Below, piece by piece: positions 8,752 to 16,753 of a stretch of DNA of 64,000 bases. Source of the DNA: Paenarthrobacter nitroguajacolicus (GTDB lineage: Bacteria; Actinomycetota; Actinomycetes; Actinomycetales; Micrococcaceae); contig NZ_JAQPPK010000001.1 in assembly GCF_029952445.1 (NCBI RefSeq), forward strand, positions 124,001 through 188,000, in the 5' to 3' direction. A model generated the notes under the pieces. That model did not search any database, had not been told where the DNA came from, and was given only the letters and a program-made list of their open reading frames with translations. A program made the position numbers and the translations under genes. Numbering within the stretch: position 1 is the stretch's first letter; the number at the start of each line of letters is the position of its first letter.

Positions 8752-9390
8752 GTGCACCGCCCAACCCCAGCCCCGGCGCCGCGAAGGCGAACAGGCAGCC
8801 GCACCGCCTTGGTGCCCGCAGCGAGGCTGCAGGGATGGGTGGACCGGTTTGCCGCCGGCCACGGCGCCCTCGTGGTAGACCTCGACGACGGCGGGCTGGT
8901 GCTGCGTGCCGCCGATGGCGCAACTGCGTCCCTCAAGGCCCCCTGGCCAGCGGACGGGCGTCCGGGACGCGGAGCAACCGAGCTGGAACGCCTGGCCTCC
9001 CTGGCTACGCAGGAACGGGCGCTTGGCCTGCTGCTGATCCGCCGGGGTGGCTACGCCATAGCTGCTGCCAGCGGGTCCACCATCCTGGCCTCGAAGAGCG
9101 GGAACCGCTTCGTCGAAGCCAGGGCGACGGCAGAACACGCATTCCGGATCTTCAGTGAATACCGCGTTGAGTACATCGTCCCGGGCGGAGACCGGACCTT
9201 GGTCAATCAGCTTCTTGCCCACCCGGCACTTAAATCCGTAGCGGGGCGGACGCGGCTGGCCTTCCTGGATGTCCAGGAACCGAGGTCGGCCGTCCTTCCA
9301 AAAGCTGCCGCGGACGCCTGCTCCATCCGGATTACCGTCTCCGATGGGCCCGTTCAGCAACCACCCGGGGCACGTTTCAGCGGAGCCTGA
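8752..9390 (+). CDS. acVLRF1-like protein (Vms1-type release factor family), catalytic loop apparently missing
   Basis: A 212-residue protein resembling the actinobacterial Vms1-like release factors (acVLRF1), related to eRF1 and thought to release peptides from stalled ribosomal complexes. Family-like segments: LVPAARLQGWVDRFAAGHG (residues 20-40), ERALGLLLIRRGGYAIAA, SKSGNRFVEAR (near 115), GGDRTLVNQLLAHP and RLAFLDVQEPRSAVL. From recalled family sequences, the segment after SKxGxRxVqgR should carry a GGxSQQR-type loop with the catalytic Gln. Here the text runs straight from NRFVEARATA into EHAFRIFSEYRVEYIVPGGDR, about 25 residues shorter. The start is GTG 8752 with AGGAG 7 bases upstream. 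Its 3' end overlaps the convergent GNAT gene by 37 bp. Confidence 0.65.
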   Translation: MHRPTPAPAPRRRTGSRTALVPAARLQGWVDRFAAGHGALVVDLDDGGLVLRAADGATASLKAPWPADGRPGRGATELERLASLATQERALGLLLIRRGGYAIAAASGSTILASKSGNRFVEARATAEHAFRIFSEYRVEYIVPGGDRTLVNQLLAHPALKSVAGRTRLAFLDVQEPRSAVLPKAAADACSIRITVSDGPVQQPPGARFSGA

Positions 9391-10130
9391 CGGTAGAAGT
9401 AACCGCCCTGGTTCGTAAAGCCTGCCTGCGAGTAGAGCGCCTGCGCTCCCTGGTTGGCCATGGTGACCAGAAGCCAGAAGCCCTTGAGGTTCCGTTGGCT
9501 TCCGGACTGCAACAACGCTGACAGCACCCTCGTGGCGTATCCGCGCCTGCGGTGTTCGGGCGAGGTCGCCATGGCGTAAATGCCGCCCCAGCCGTCCACC
9601 AAGGCCAGACGCCCGACGGCGGCAGGTACGCCGTCGTCGTCCCGCACCAGGGCGTACAGCGAGGGGCACGAGGTGAGGATATTGCGGGCGACGGACAGTT
9701 CGGCCTCGCCGCCGCGGCCGTCCACGGACCACCACAGATCAAGCCATTCACGGGAGGGATCATCGCTGAGTTCAACACCCTGCGCGGGAGTTGCGTCGCG
9801 AAGGTCATCGACGCCCCGGACCATGATCCTTGTTTCGGACTGCCTGGTGAAGCGCTGGCCGTCCAGTACGGCGTTGAGGCCGGCGGTGCGGGGGTCATCG
9901 AAGATTTGGAAAATCAGGGGCAAGCGGCGGCTGCGGTACCACAGCGCAGCCGAGTCAACCGAGCGTGCGATGCTGTCCTGCCCATCCTGGGAGGGAAACC
10001 TGGGCCAGACAGAATTGGCCCGCTGCGTCACGCCTTCGGAGGCGCGAAGCACCCACTCCCCCGATTCCTCGCGCTCCAGGGCAGGCCAGGCCTTGTCCAT
10101 GAGGTCTTCCAGGAGTGACTGCTCCAGCAC
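9354..10130 (-). CDS. GNAT family N-acetyltransferase
   Basis: A 258-residue protein with a C-terminal GNAT fold. The acetyl-CoA-binding motif A is visible as IYAMATSPEHRRRGYATRVLS near residue 190, followed by the motif B region ALYSQAGFTNQGGYFYRQ. The first 120 residues form an uncharacterised domain, as in two-domain GNAT proteins. The substrate cannot be inferred. I chose GTG 10130 because AAAGG lies 8 bases upstream on the minus strand; in-frame GTG codons at 10139 and 10193 are alternatives, but the latter lies inside the aspS terminator. It sits downstream of aspS and overlaps the acVLRF1-like gene tail to tail. Confidence 0.85.
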   Translation of the reverse strand: MLEQSLLEDLMDKAWPALEREESGEWVLRASEGVTQRANSVWPRFPSQDGQDSIARSVDSAALWYRSRRLPLIFQIFDDPRTAGLNAVLDGQRFTRQSETRIMVRGVDDLRDATPAQGVELSDDPSREWLDLWWSVDGRGGEAELSVARNILTSCPSLYALVRDDDGVPAAVGRLALVDGWGGIYAMATSPEHRRRGYATRVLSALLQSGSQRNLKGFWLLVTMANQGAQALYSQAGFTNQGGYFYRQAPLKRAPGGC

Positions 10131-10172
10131 GTGCGGCACCTTTCTGTGGCTTGAAAAACTCTGTGGCTTGAA

Positions 10173-10212
10173 TGCCAAAAGGCCCCCCACCACAGTGGAG
10201 AGCCTTTTGGCA
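10173..10212 (-). terminator. Terminator after aspS
   Basis: A 10-bp inverted repeat (TGCCAAAAGG at 10173-10182, CCTTTTGGCA at 10203-10212) with a 20-base loop that can extend the stem begins 7 bp after the aspS stop. The downstream arm includes TTTT. It separates aspS from the GNAT gene on the same strand. Confidence 0.75.
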
Positions 10213-10218
10213 ACGGCG

Positions 10219-12024
10219 TTACTCGGACTTTGTTTCGGGCTTGGCAGCGGGCTTTGACTCCGACTTAACCTCAGGCTTGAAGTCGACGCCTGCTTCCTTG
10301 CGCTGCTGCGGCGTGATCGGGGCAGGAGCGGCCGTCAGGGGGTCATAGCCGTTGCCCGACTTCGGGAAGGCAATGACATCGCGGATCGACTCCACGCCCG
10401 CGAGCAGCGCCACCACGCGGTCCCAGCCGAGGGCCATGCCGCCATGGGGAGGCGCGCCATACTTGAAGCCCTCCAGCAGGAAGCCGAACTTCGTTTCGGC
10501 GTCTTCCTTGTCCAGGCCCATGAGCTGGAACACGCGTTCCTGCACTTCGCGGTCGTGGATACGAATCGAACCGCCGCCGATTTCGTTGCCATTGCAGACG
10601 ATGTCGTAGGCGTAGGACAGGGCCGACTCGGGGTCCTTGTCGAACGTGTCCAGGAATTCGGGCTTGGGCGAGGTGAACGCGTGGTGCACAGCCGTCCACT
10701 GGCCGGCACCCACTGCGACGTCACCCGAAGCGACGGCAGCCGCGGCGGGCTCGAACATCGGGGCGTCCACGATCCATACGAAGGCCCAATCGTTGGGATC
10801 GATCAGGCCCGTGCGGTGACCGATTTCAACGCGGGCAGCACCGAGCAGTGCACGGGCTGCGGACTTCTCACCGGCGGCGAAGAAGATGCAATCGCCCGGC
10901 TTGGCACCGACGGCGTCGGCCAGGCCTTCACGTTCGGCGTCGGTCAGGTTCTTGGCGACCGGGCCAGCCAGTTCGCCGTCTTCCTTGAAGAGCACGTAGG
11001 CCAGGCCCTTGTGCCCGCGCTGCTTGGCGAATTCCTGCCAGCCGTCCAGGGTGCGGCGCGGCTGGGAAGCGCCGCCCGGCATCACAACTGCGCCCACGTA
11101 AGGGGCCTTGAAGACGCCGAAGTTGGTGTCCTTGAAGAATTCGGTCAGTTCGGTCAGCTCGACACCGAAACGCAGGTCCGGCTTGTCGGAGCCGTACTTG
11201 GCCATGGCGTCCAGGTACGTCATGCGGCGGATCGGCGTGGGGATCTCGACGTCGATCAGCTGCCAGAGCGCCTTGACGATTGCTTCGCCGAGTTCAATGA
11301 CGTCGTCCTGGTCCACGAAGCTGGCTTCGATGTCCAGCTGGGTGAATTCCGGCTGGCGGTCGGCACGGAAATCCTCATCGCGGTAGCAGCGTGCGATCTG
11401 GTAGTACTTCTCGAAGCCGCCCACTTGGAGGAGCTGCTTGAAAAGCTGCGGCGACTGCGGGAGGGCGTACCAGGATCCCGGGGCCAAGCGGGCCGGGACA
11501 ACGAAGTCGCGGGCGCCTTCCGGCGTCGAACGCGTCAGCGTTGGGGTCTCGATCTCGACGTAGCCGCGCTGGTGCAGCAGCTCGCGGGCCACTCGGTTGG
11601 CTTCCGAACGAAGCCGCATGTTGCGTGCGGGGCCGGGGCGGCGAAGGTCGAGGTAGCGGTGCTTCAGGCGTGCTTCCTCGCCAACCTCGACGTGTTCGTC
11701 GATCTGGAACGGCAGCGGCTCGGAAGTGTTGAGGATGACCACCTTGTCGGCGATGACCTCAATCTCCCCCGTTGCCAGGGCCGGGTTCTCGTTGCCTTCA
11801 GGACGCTTGTTGACCGTGCCTGTGACCTGCAGGACGTACTCGTTCCGGAGGCCGTGGAAGACCTCTTCCTCACGGACAACCACCTGGGCCACGCCGGACG
11901 CGTCGCGCAGGTCAACGAATGCAACGCCACCGTGATCACGGCGCCGGCCCACCCAGCCGGCCAGGGTAACGGTTTGTCCAATGTGCTCGGAACGAAGGGA
12001 TCCGAGGTCATGTGTGCGCAGCAC
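10219..12024 (-). CDS. aspS: Aspartyl-tRNA synthetase (bacterial type)
   Basis: A 601-residue class II aspartyl-tRNA synthetase of the long bacterial type. Seen: the N-terminal OB-fold anticodon domain ([20 protein letters not shown]); motif 2 with [30 protein letters not shown]; the GAD insertion domain (about residues 300-420); and motif 3 [16 protein letters not shown] near the C-terminus. The last 25 residues are a Lys/Glu/Ser/Pro tail ([19 protein letters not shown]) not needed for the fold. The GTG start at 12024 has AAAGGA 5 bases upstream. Whether it also charges tRNA-Asn cannot be decided from this sequence. It lies downstream of hisS. Confidence 0.96.
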   Translation of the reverse strand: MLRTHDLGSLRSEHIGQTVTLAGWVGRRRDHGGVAFVDLRDASGVAQVVVREEEVFHGLRNEYVLQVTGTVNKRPEGNENPALATGEIEVIADKVVILNTSEPLPFQIDEHVEVGEEARLKHRYLDLRRPGPARNMRLRSEANRVARELLHQRGYVEIETPTLTRSTPEGARDFVVPARLAPGSWYALPQSPQLFKQLLQVGGFEKYYQIARCYRDEDFRADRQPEFTQLDIEASFVDQDDVIELGEAIVKALWQLIDVEIPTPIRRMTYLDAMAKYGSDKPDLRFGVELTELTEFFKDTNFGVFKAPYVGAVVMPGGASQPRRTLDGWQEFAKQRGHKGLAYVLFKEDGELAGPVAKNLTDAEREGLADAVGAKPGDCIFFAAGEKSAARALLGAARVEIGHRTGLIDPNDWAFVWIVDAPMFEPAAAAVASGDVAVGAGQWTAVHHAFTSPKPEFLDTFDKDPESALSYAYDIVCNGNEIGGGSIRIHDREVQERVFQLMGLDKEDAETKFGFLLEGFKYGAPPHGGMALGWDRVVALLAGVESIRDVIAFPKSGNGYDPLTAAPAPITPQQRKEAGVDFKPEVKSESKPAAKPETKSE

Positions 12025-12051
12025 AGCATTCCTTTCAGCATGAAATTTAGA

Positions 12052-12073
12052 GGGACCGCTGCAAGGCGGTCCC
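12052..12073 (-). terminator. Hairpin between hisS and aspS
   Basis: A perfect 8-bp stem (GGGACCGC at 12052-12059, GCGGTCCC at 12066-12073) with a 6-base loop lies about 60 bp past hisS and 28 bp before the aspS start. Read on the minus strand it is followed by TCTAAATTT. It may be a weak terminator of hisS or a stem in the aspS leader. Confidence 0.5.
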
Positions 12074-12134
12074 GTCCGAGTTTACCCGCCCCGGCCGCGG
12101 CTCCCGCCAAAGGGCGGGACAAGCATTGTTCTGG

Positions 12135-13490
12135 TCAGGCCGTGGTGACGCGGACGTGGAGGTCTTCCTCGGGCGGCGTCCAGCTCATGGGATCGGCATC
12201 GACCTGCTCACCGGAGCGGATGTCCTTGACCTGGTGCTTTCCGTCGTCGTCGGTGAACCACACAAACGGAATGCCGCGCCGGTCGGCAAACTTGATCTGC
12301 TTGCCGAACTTATCTGCCTTCGCGGCAACCTCGGTAGCAATGCCGCGGCCACGCAACGAGGCTGCGATGTCCTGGGCGGCCGACCAGCTGTCGTCGGTAT
12401 TCAGGGCGACCAGAACGGCCGTAGGCACGGCGCGGGAGGCCGACGCCAGTTCCTGGCTGAGGATGCGTGAGACAAGGCGCGTCACGCCGATGGAAAGCCC
12501 GACGCCGGGGAACTTGCGGTTGCCCTTGCTGGCCAGCGCGTCGTAGCGCCCGCCGGAACAGATCGAACCGAGCTGCTCGTGCCCCACGAGCACGGTTTCG
12601 ACAACCGTGCCCGTGTAGTAATCGAGGCCGCGGGCGATGCTCAGGTCGGCAACAACCTTGCCCGGCGCACGCTGCACGGCAGCCTCGATGACCTGCTGAA
12701 GCTCACTCAGGCCTTCGTCGAGGAGGGCATCCTTCACGCCGAGTGCGCGGACCTGGTCCACGAACGATGTGTCTTCCGTTCGGATCGTGGCAAGCTGAAG
12801 GGCAAGGGCTGCCTGCTCGTCGGTGGCACCGAGCTCTGACTTGAGCAACCCGGCTACCTTGTCGGCACCGATTTTTTCGAGTTTGTCGATGCTCCGCAGC
12901 ACGCCGGCCGTATCCGTCAGGCCAATGCCGCGATAGAAGCCCTCGGCCAGCTTCCTGTTGTTGATCCGGAGCCGGAAATCCGGAATCGGAAGGGCGCTCA
13001 GGGCTTCTGCGATAACCAGCGCGATCTCCACGTCGTAGCGGAACGGCAGTTCGCCGTCACCGACGACGTCAATGTCGGCCTGGGTGAACTCGCGCGCGCG
13101 GCCTTCCTGGGGGCGTTCGCCACGCCACACCTTCTGGATCTGGTAGCGGCGGAACGGAAATGCCAGGTAGCCCGCGTTTTCCACAACGTAGCGCGCAAAA
13201 GGAACCGTCAGGTCGAAGTGCAGTGCGAGGGCGTTGGGATCCGACTTGTCCGAACCGTTCTGCTTGGCGGCCTCGGCTTCCTCATCCTGGAGCCGGCTGA
13301 GGCCATAGACCTCTTTATCGATCTCGCCCTTGCGAAGCAACTGGCCCACCGTTTCGACGGCACGGGTCTCAATGGAGGAAAAGCCATGCAGCTCAAACGT
13401 TTTCCGGAGCGTATCCAGCACGTGGAGCTCCACCAACCGCTCCTCGGGAAGCCACTCGGGGAATCCGGACAGGGAGGCGGTACGTGCCAT
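12135..13490 (-). CDS. hisS: Histidyl-tRNA synthetase
   Basis: A 451-residue class II histidyl-tRNA synthetase. Seen: motif 1 region LDTLRKTFELHGFSSIETRAVE; HFDLTVPFARYV; motif 2 FRRYQIQKVWRGERPQEGRAREF; the histidine-specific ARGLDYYTGTVVE (near residue 288); motif 3 GVGLSIGVTRL; and a C-terminal anticodon-binding domain (about 360-440, with SLRGRGIATEV and IPFVWFTDDDG). The length and the AEAAKQNGSDKSDP insertion match actinobacterial enzymes. The ATG start is at 13490. It shares a 208-bp divergent intergenic region with the cyclophilin gene and is followed by aspS on the same strand. Confidence 0.96.
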   Translation of the reverse strand: MARTASLSGFPEWLPEERLVELHVLDTLRKTFELHGFSSIETRAVETVGQLLRKGEIDKEVYGLSRLQDEEAEAAKQNGSDKSDPNALALHFDLTVPFARYVVENAGYLAFPFRRYQIQKVWRGERPQEGRAREFTQADIDVVGDGELPFRYDVEIALVIAEALSALPIPDFRLRINNRKLAEGFYRGIGLTDTAGVLRSIDKLEKIGADKVAGLLKSELGATDEQAALALQLATIRTEDTSFVDQVRALGVKDALLDEGLSELQQVIEAAVQRAPGKVVADLSIARGLDYYTGTVVETVLVGHEQLGSICSGGRYDALASKGNRKFPGVGLSIGVTRLVSRILSQELASASRAVPTAVLVALNTDDSWSAAQDIAASLRGRGIATEVAAKADKFGKQIKFADRRGIPFVWFTDDDGKHQVKDIRSGEQVDADPMSWTPPEEDLHVRVTTA

Positions 13491-13587
13491 GGTGGAATTG
13501 TCTCCTCGAAGAAAGCTGACGCAGGCTTCGGCGCCGCAGCTTTAAACGTCCGTTCGGCGTTTACAGGGCGGGCGTCCAGCCGGTCAT

Positions 13588-13618
13588 GCATAAACTATGT
13601 GCGGCAGCCAGTTTATGC
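13588..13618. promoter_or_regulatory. Perfect 9-bp inverted repeat in the hisS/cyclophilin divergent region
   Basis: GCATAAACT (13588-13596) and AGTTTATGC (13610-13618) form a perfect inverted repeat with a 13-base spacer. It lies about 100 bp upstream of hisS and 80 bp upstream of the divergent cyclophilin gene. Spacing of about two helical turns between arm centres suits a dimeric regulator; an RNA hairpin is the alternative. I do not recognise the motif. Confidence 0.45.
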
Positions 13619-13698
13619 TTTCCGCGCGTGCACATCTAATGCAGCATGCCCGGGTTCCTGTTGGCGGCCATCCAAAGTGCACATCATCAGGAGGACTC

Positions 13699-14493
13699 TT
13701 GGCAACAAGGTCGCGGGATGACCGCGAAGCGAAAAGGCGCATCAGGCAGATGGAAGCCAAGCGCGCCCTGCGGCAGGAACAGGGAAAGCGCCGCAAACGC
13801 GACAACACCATCGCCATCGGTGCGGGTGCTGCGGCGGTTGTGCTCGCCGTCGTCCTCCAGCTCACCGTGTTCAGTTCCAACCCCACTGAAGACGAATTCG
13901 CCGCTGCCGAAGCCGGACTCACGTCGCCTTCGGCCTCACCCACCGCCTCCAACAGTGCCGATGTCCCCAGCGCCGACACCGCAGCAGGCAAGACCTTCAC
14001 CGGCGAGCTCTCCCTGAACGGCGGTGTCGTAGGCGTCGAATTGAATGGCACTGCCGCTCCGCAGGCGGCCGCGGTCCTGAAGTCACTGAGCGACGCCGGC
14101 TATTACAGCGGGGCGAACTGCCACCGGCTTACCACCTCCGAGACGTTCGGCCTCCTGCAGTGTGGCGCGAAATCCGAGGACGGCGCCGATGATCCCAACT
14201 ACCGCTGGGGTCCCCTGGAAAACACTCCCGCGGACAACAACTACCCTGCCGGAACCATCGCCATTGCCCGCAGCGGCAATAATGCCTATGGCAACGGCCA
14301 CCAGTTCTTCATTGTCTACAAGGACACCACTATCCCGGCGGATACTGCCGGTGGGTACACAGTGGTGGGCAAGGTGACAAGCGGACTGGACGTAGTCACC
14401 AAGATCGCCGCGGCCGGCCTCAAACCCGGCGAAAACACCACCGACGGCGCCCCTGTGGCACCTGTCACGATAGACTCGTTTTCTCTGAAGTAA
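13699..14493 (+). CDS. Membrane-anchored peptidyl-prolyl cis-trans isomerase (cyclophilin type)
   Basis: A 264-residue cyclophilin with an N-terminal anchor: a highly basic cytoplasmic segment (about residues 1-35, with RRIRQMEAKRALRQEQGKRRKRD), a transmembrane helix (about 38-58, IAIGAGAAAVVLAVVLQL), a Ser/Thr/Ala/Pro linker, then the isomerase domain from about residue 95. The domain shows LNGTAAPQAAAVLKSL, YYSGANCHRL, the GTIAIARSG segment and the HQFFIVYKD core. It probably assists folding of exported proteins. The start is TTG 13699 with a strong AGGAGG 4 bases upstream, which decides against the ATG 34 codons earlier. This gene often accompanies rel/hisS in actinobacteria. Confidence 0.88.
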   Translation: MATRSRDDREAKRRIRQMEAKRALRQEQGKRRKRDNTIAIGAGAAAVVLAVVLQLTVFSSNPTEDEFAAAEAGLTSPSASPTASNSADVPSADTAAGKTFTGELSLNGGVVGVELNGTAAPQAAAVLKSLSDAGYYSGANCHRLTTSETFGLLQCGAKSEDGADDPNYRWGPLENTPADNNYPAGTIAIARSGNNAYGNGHQFFIVYKDTTIPADTAGGYTVVGKVTSGLDVVTKIAAAGLKPGENTTDGAPVAPVTIDSFSLK

Positions 14494-14559
14494 CCAGCTC
14501 CAGGCCCCGGCCCGGGGTGCATTGCCTTAGCAGTCCCTCCAAGCGAAAGACTTTTAGCG

Positions 14560-16047
14560 GTGACAGACAGTCAGAAATCCGACGAAACAGCAGCAGTGGC
14601 CAACGATGAAGCGGTCGAGGTGATCGAAGCAAACGGGGCCGAGGCACCGTCCGAAGCTGCCCCTGCACCGGCTGCCGCCGAACCCCCGGCACCACGTCCG
14701 GCACCGTCCGCGGCCCCGTCCCCCGCGGCCTTTGCGGCACGCCCCAAGGCGCCCGCCCCTGTTGTTCCTGCCGCCCCGGCAGTATCTGCCGCATCGCTCG
14801 CCGAAGCTGCCAAGTGGGGGCGCGCTGAAGGAGACGGCCACGTCTTCCTGACGCTGGATGGCGAGGAGATCGCCGTCGGGCAATACCCGGGAGTCAGCCC
14901 CGACGAAGCCTTGGGCTATTTCGCCCGGAAGTTCGACGACGTCATCGCCCAGGTGGTCCTGCTGGAACACCGGGTGGAATCCAAGGCTCCGGCAACAGAT
15001 ATGCAGAAGACCGTCACCCATCTGCGTGAGCAACTGGCCGAGCGCAACATGGTCGGTGACATCCGTTCCGCCGAGGCCCGGTTGGACACCCTGTCCACGC
15101 AAATTCTCGAGCTGGAGAAGTCCGAAAAAGCCGCCCACGACGCCGTGCGGGCCAGCGAACTCGCTGCCCGCGAGGCAATCGTCTCTGAAGCGGAGTCCAT
15201 TGCCGGCCAGGATCCCGCACAGATCCAGTGGAAAACTTCCAGCGCGCGCATGAACGAACTCTTTGAGTCCTGGAAGGCCGCACAGAAGAGCGGCGTCCGG
15301 CTGGGACGCAGCAACGAGGACGCCTTGTGGAAGCGGTTCCGCTCGGCCCGCACGGTGTTTGACCGGCACCGCCGCGCCTACTTCTCGCAGCTGGACAGCA
15401 ATAACTCCGCCGCGAAGTCCGCCAAGGAGGCCCTGATCGCAGAGGCCGAGGCACTTTCCTCGTCGACTGACTGGGGCTACGCCGCCGGTGAATACCGCAG
15501 GCTCATGGATCAGTGGAAGGCCACCCCCCGGGCCAGCCGCAAGGATGATGACGCATTGTGGGGCCGGTTCCGCGCCGCACAGGACGTCTTCTTCAGCAAC
15601 CGACAGGCTGCCAACGAACAGATCGACCAGGAATACACTGCGAACCTGGCCGTCAAGGAGCAACTGGTTGCCGAGGCCCAGGCATTGCTGCCCATCAAGG
15701 ACCTCAACGCCGCCAAGAAGGCACTGCAGTCCATTCGTGATCGTTGGGAAGATGCCGGCAAGGTCCCGCGTGCCGACATGGGCCGGATCGAGGCAGGCCT
15801 TCGCAAGGTCGAAGATGCTGTCCGCGAAGCCGAAGAAGAGAAGTGGCGCCGGAGCAACCCGGAAACCAAGGCACGCACCAACAGTGCCTTGACCCAACTC
15901 GAAGCCGCAATTGCGGGCCTCAAGGACGATCTCGACAAGGCAGAGAAAGCTGGCGACCAGCGCCGTATCAAGGCTGCCCGTGAAGCCCTGGAAGCCCGCC
16001 AGGCCTGGCTTGACCAGATCCAGCGTTCGGCCAGCGATCTCGCCTGA
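14560..16047 (+). CDS. DUF349 domain-containing protein
   Basis: A 495-residue protein. The first 90 residues are Ala/Pro-rich and disordered. A short globular part follows (WGRAEGDGHVFLTLDGEEIAVGQYPGVSP), then repeated DUF349 helical units, each with a W...[L/M]..RW-like signature: QWKTSSARMNELFESWKAAQ, ALWKRFRSARTVFDRHR, DQWKATPRASRKDDDALWGRFRAAQDVFF and SIRDRWEDAGKVPRADMGRIE. The rest is coiled coil. Function is not established; the fold is long helical. The GTG start at 14560 has no strong Shine-Dalgarno sequence nearby. It is followed by a hairpin terminator and is not obviously in an operon. Confidence 0.88.
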   Translation: MTDSQKSDETAAVANDEAVEVIEANGAEAPSEAAPAPAAAEPPAPRPAPSAAPSPAAFAARPKAPAPVVPAAPAVSAASLAEAAKWGRAEGDGHVFLTLDGEEIAVGQYPGVSPDEALGYFARKFDDVIAQVVLLEHRVESKAPATDMQKTVTHLREQLAERNMVGDIRSAEARLDTLSTQILELEKSEKAAHDAVRASELAAREAIVSEAESIAGQDPAQIQWKTSSARMNELFESWKAAQKSGVRLGRSNEDALWKRFRSARTVFDRHRRAYFSQLDSNNSAAKSAKEALIAEAEALSSSTDWGYAAGEYRRLMDQWKATPRASRKDDDALWGRFRAAQDVFFSNRQAANEQIDQEYTANLAVKEQLVAEAQALLPIKDLNAAKKALQSIRDRWEDAGKVPRADMGRIEAGLRKVEDAVREAEEEKWRRSNPETKARTNSALTQLEAAIAGLKDDLDKAEKAGDQRRIKAAREALEARQAWLDQIQRSASDLA

Positions 16048-16065
16048 CCATATCTGACGTTGCCG

Positions 16066-16107
16066 CAGGCTCCGTACCGGTTATCCACATAGCCGGGACG
16101 GAGCCTG
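16066..16107 (+). terminator. Terminator-like hairpin after the DUF349 gene
   Basis: CAGGCTCCGT (16066-16075) pairs with ACGGAGCCTG (16098-16107), and after one mismatch CCGG pairs with CCGG, making a 15-bp stem with one mismatch and a 12-base loop. No long T run follows (TACTCGTT). The loop begins with TTATCCACA, a perfect match to the DnaA-box consensus. Confidence 0.6.
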
Positions 16108-16138
16108 TACTCGTTAGGCGGCCCCGCGGAATGATCGA

Positions 16139-16753
16139 GTGATGGTCCCCGCTGTCACCGCCCCGCAATTACTCGAGCCGGTCATTCCCGAGCTCTACTC
16201 CCCTGGCCGCATCTTTAGCTGGAACGAGCTCCAGGGGATGGCCTTCGATGGCATCCTGCTGCCCCTGTACGGGAAGAATTACTCCTCGCCTGGCGTGGCC
16301 ATCACCCACAGGCTCCGCGCCCGGGCAGCAGCCCTGAGCGTACCGGAGCGGATCCGCACCAAAGTGGTGGCAGGCAGACTCACCGCCGCCTGGATTTACG
16401 GCTGCGCCAAACCGCCCGAAAAGTTGTCGCTCCTGGTTGATGCCAAGCACCGGATCTCAAGCCTTCGCGGCACCATGGGCTGCAGCCTGCACGAAGTACG
16501 GCTGGGGCAGATGGATGTCGTGAGCCTTGGCGGCATGCTGGTGAGCACTCCGCTCAGGACAGCGGCCGACATCGCCCTCCACGTTGAAATGGAGCGTGCA
16601 TTGCCAGTACTGAAGCGGCTCCTGGACAGGCCGGAACTTGGCATCAGGCTACGGCTTCTGATCCTGGCCGTGGAAGCCGCTCCTCGGGTGCCCCACAAGA
16701 AACGCGCCTTGGCCACCCTGGCCCAACTCATGCCGGCGACCACGCAGCCCTAG
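16139..16753 (+). CDS. AbiEi-like antitoxin-domain protein (putative)
   Basis: A 204-residue protein resembling the many actinobacterial proteins annotated with a type IV toxin-antitoxin AbiEi-like domain. Seen: [23 protein letters not shown] (winged-helix-like), [69 protein letters not shown] (typical of the family) and a helical C-terminus. No AbiEii toxin gene is adjacent, so a toxin-antitoxin role is not supported; such stand-alone copies are common in Micrococcaceae. The start is GTG 16139 (next codon ATG). The 3' end overlaps the convergent rel gene by four bases. Confidence 0.6.
   Translation: MMVPAVTAPQLLEPVIPELYSPGRIFSWNELQGMAFDGILLPLYGKNYSSPGVAITHRLRARAAALSVPERIRTKVVAGRLTAAWIYGCAKPPEKLSLLVDAKHRISSLRGTMGCSLHEVRLGQMDVVSLGGMLVSTPLRTAADIALHVEMERALPVLKRLLDRPELGIRLRLLILAVEAAPRVPHKKRALATLAQLMPATTQP

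Noticed and set aside
8725..9735. Minus-strand open frame opposite the acVLRF1-like gene and part of the GNAT gene
   Set aside because: No domain, and the plus-strand frame has a good Shine-Dalgarno site and family similarity.
10444..12546. Long plus-strand open frame (700 codons) opposite aspS and the end of hisS
   Set aside because: It is antisense to two clear synthetase genes and has no recognisable domain; long antisense frames are common in high-GC DNA.
14554..15897. Minus-strand open frame (447 codons) opposite the DUF349 gene
   Set aside because: Gly/Arg/Cys-rich translation with no domain; the DUF349 frame is the real one.
16139..16753. Type IV toxin-antitoxin system
   Set aside because: Only the AbiEi-like protein is present; no AbiEii nucleotidyltransferase toxin lies next to it.
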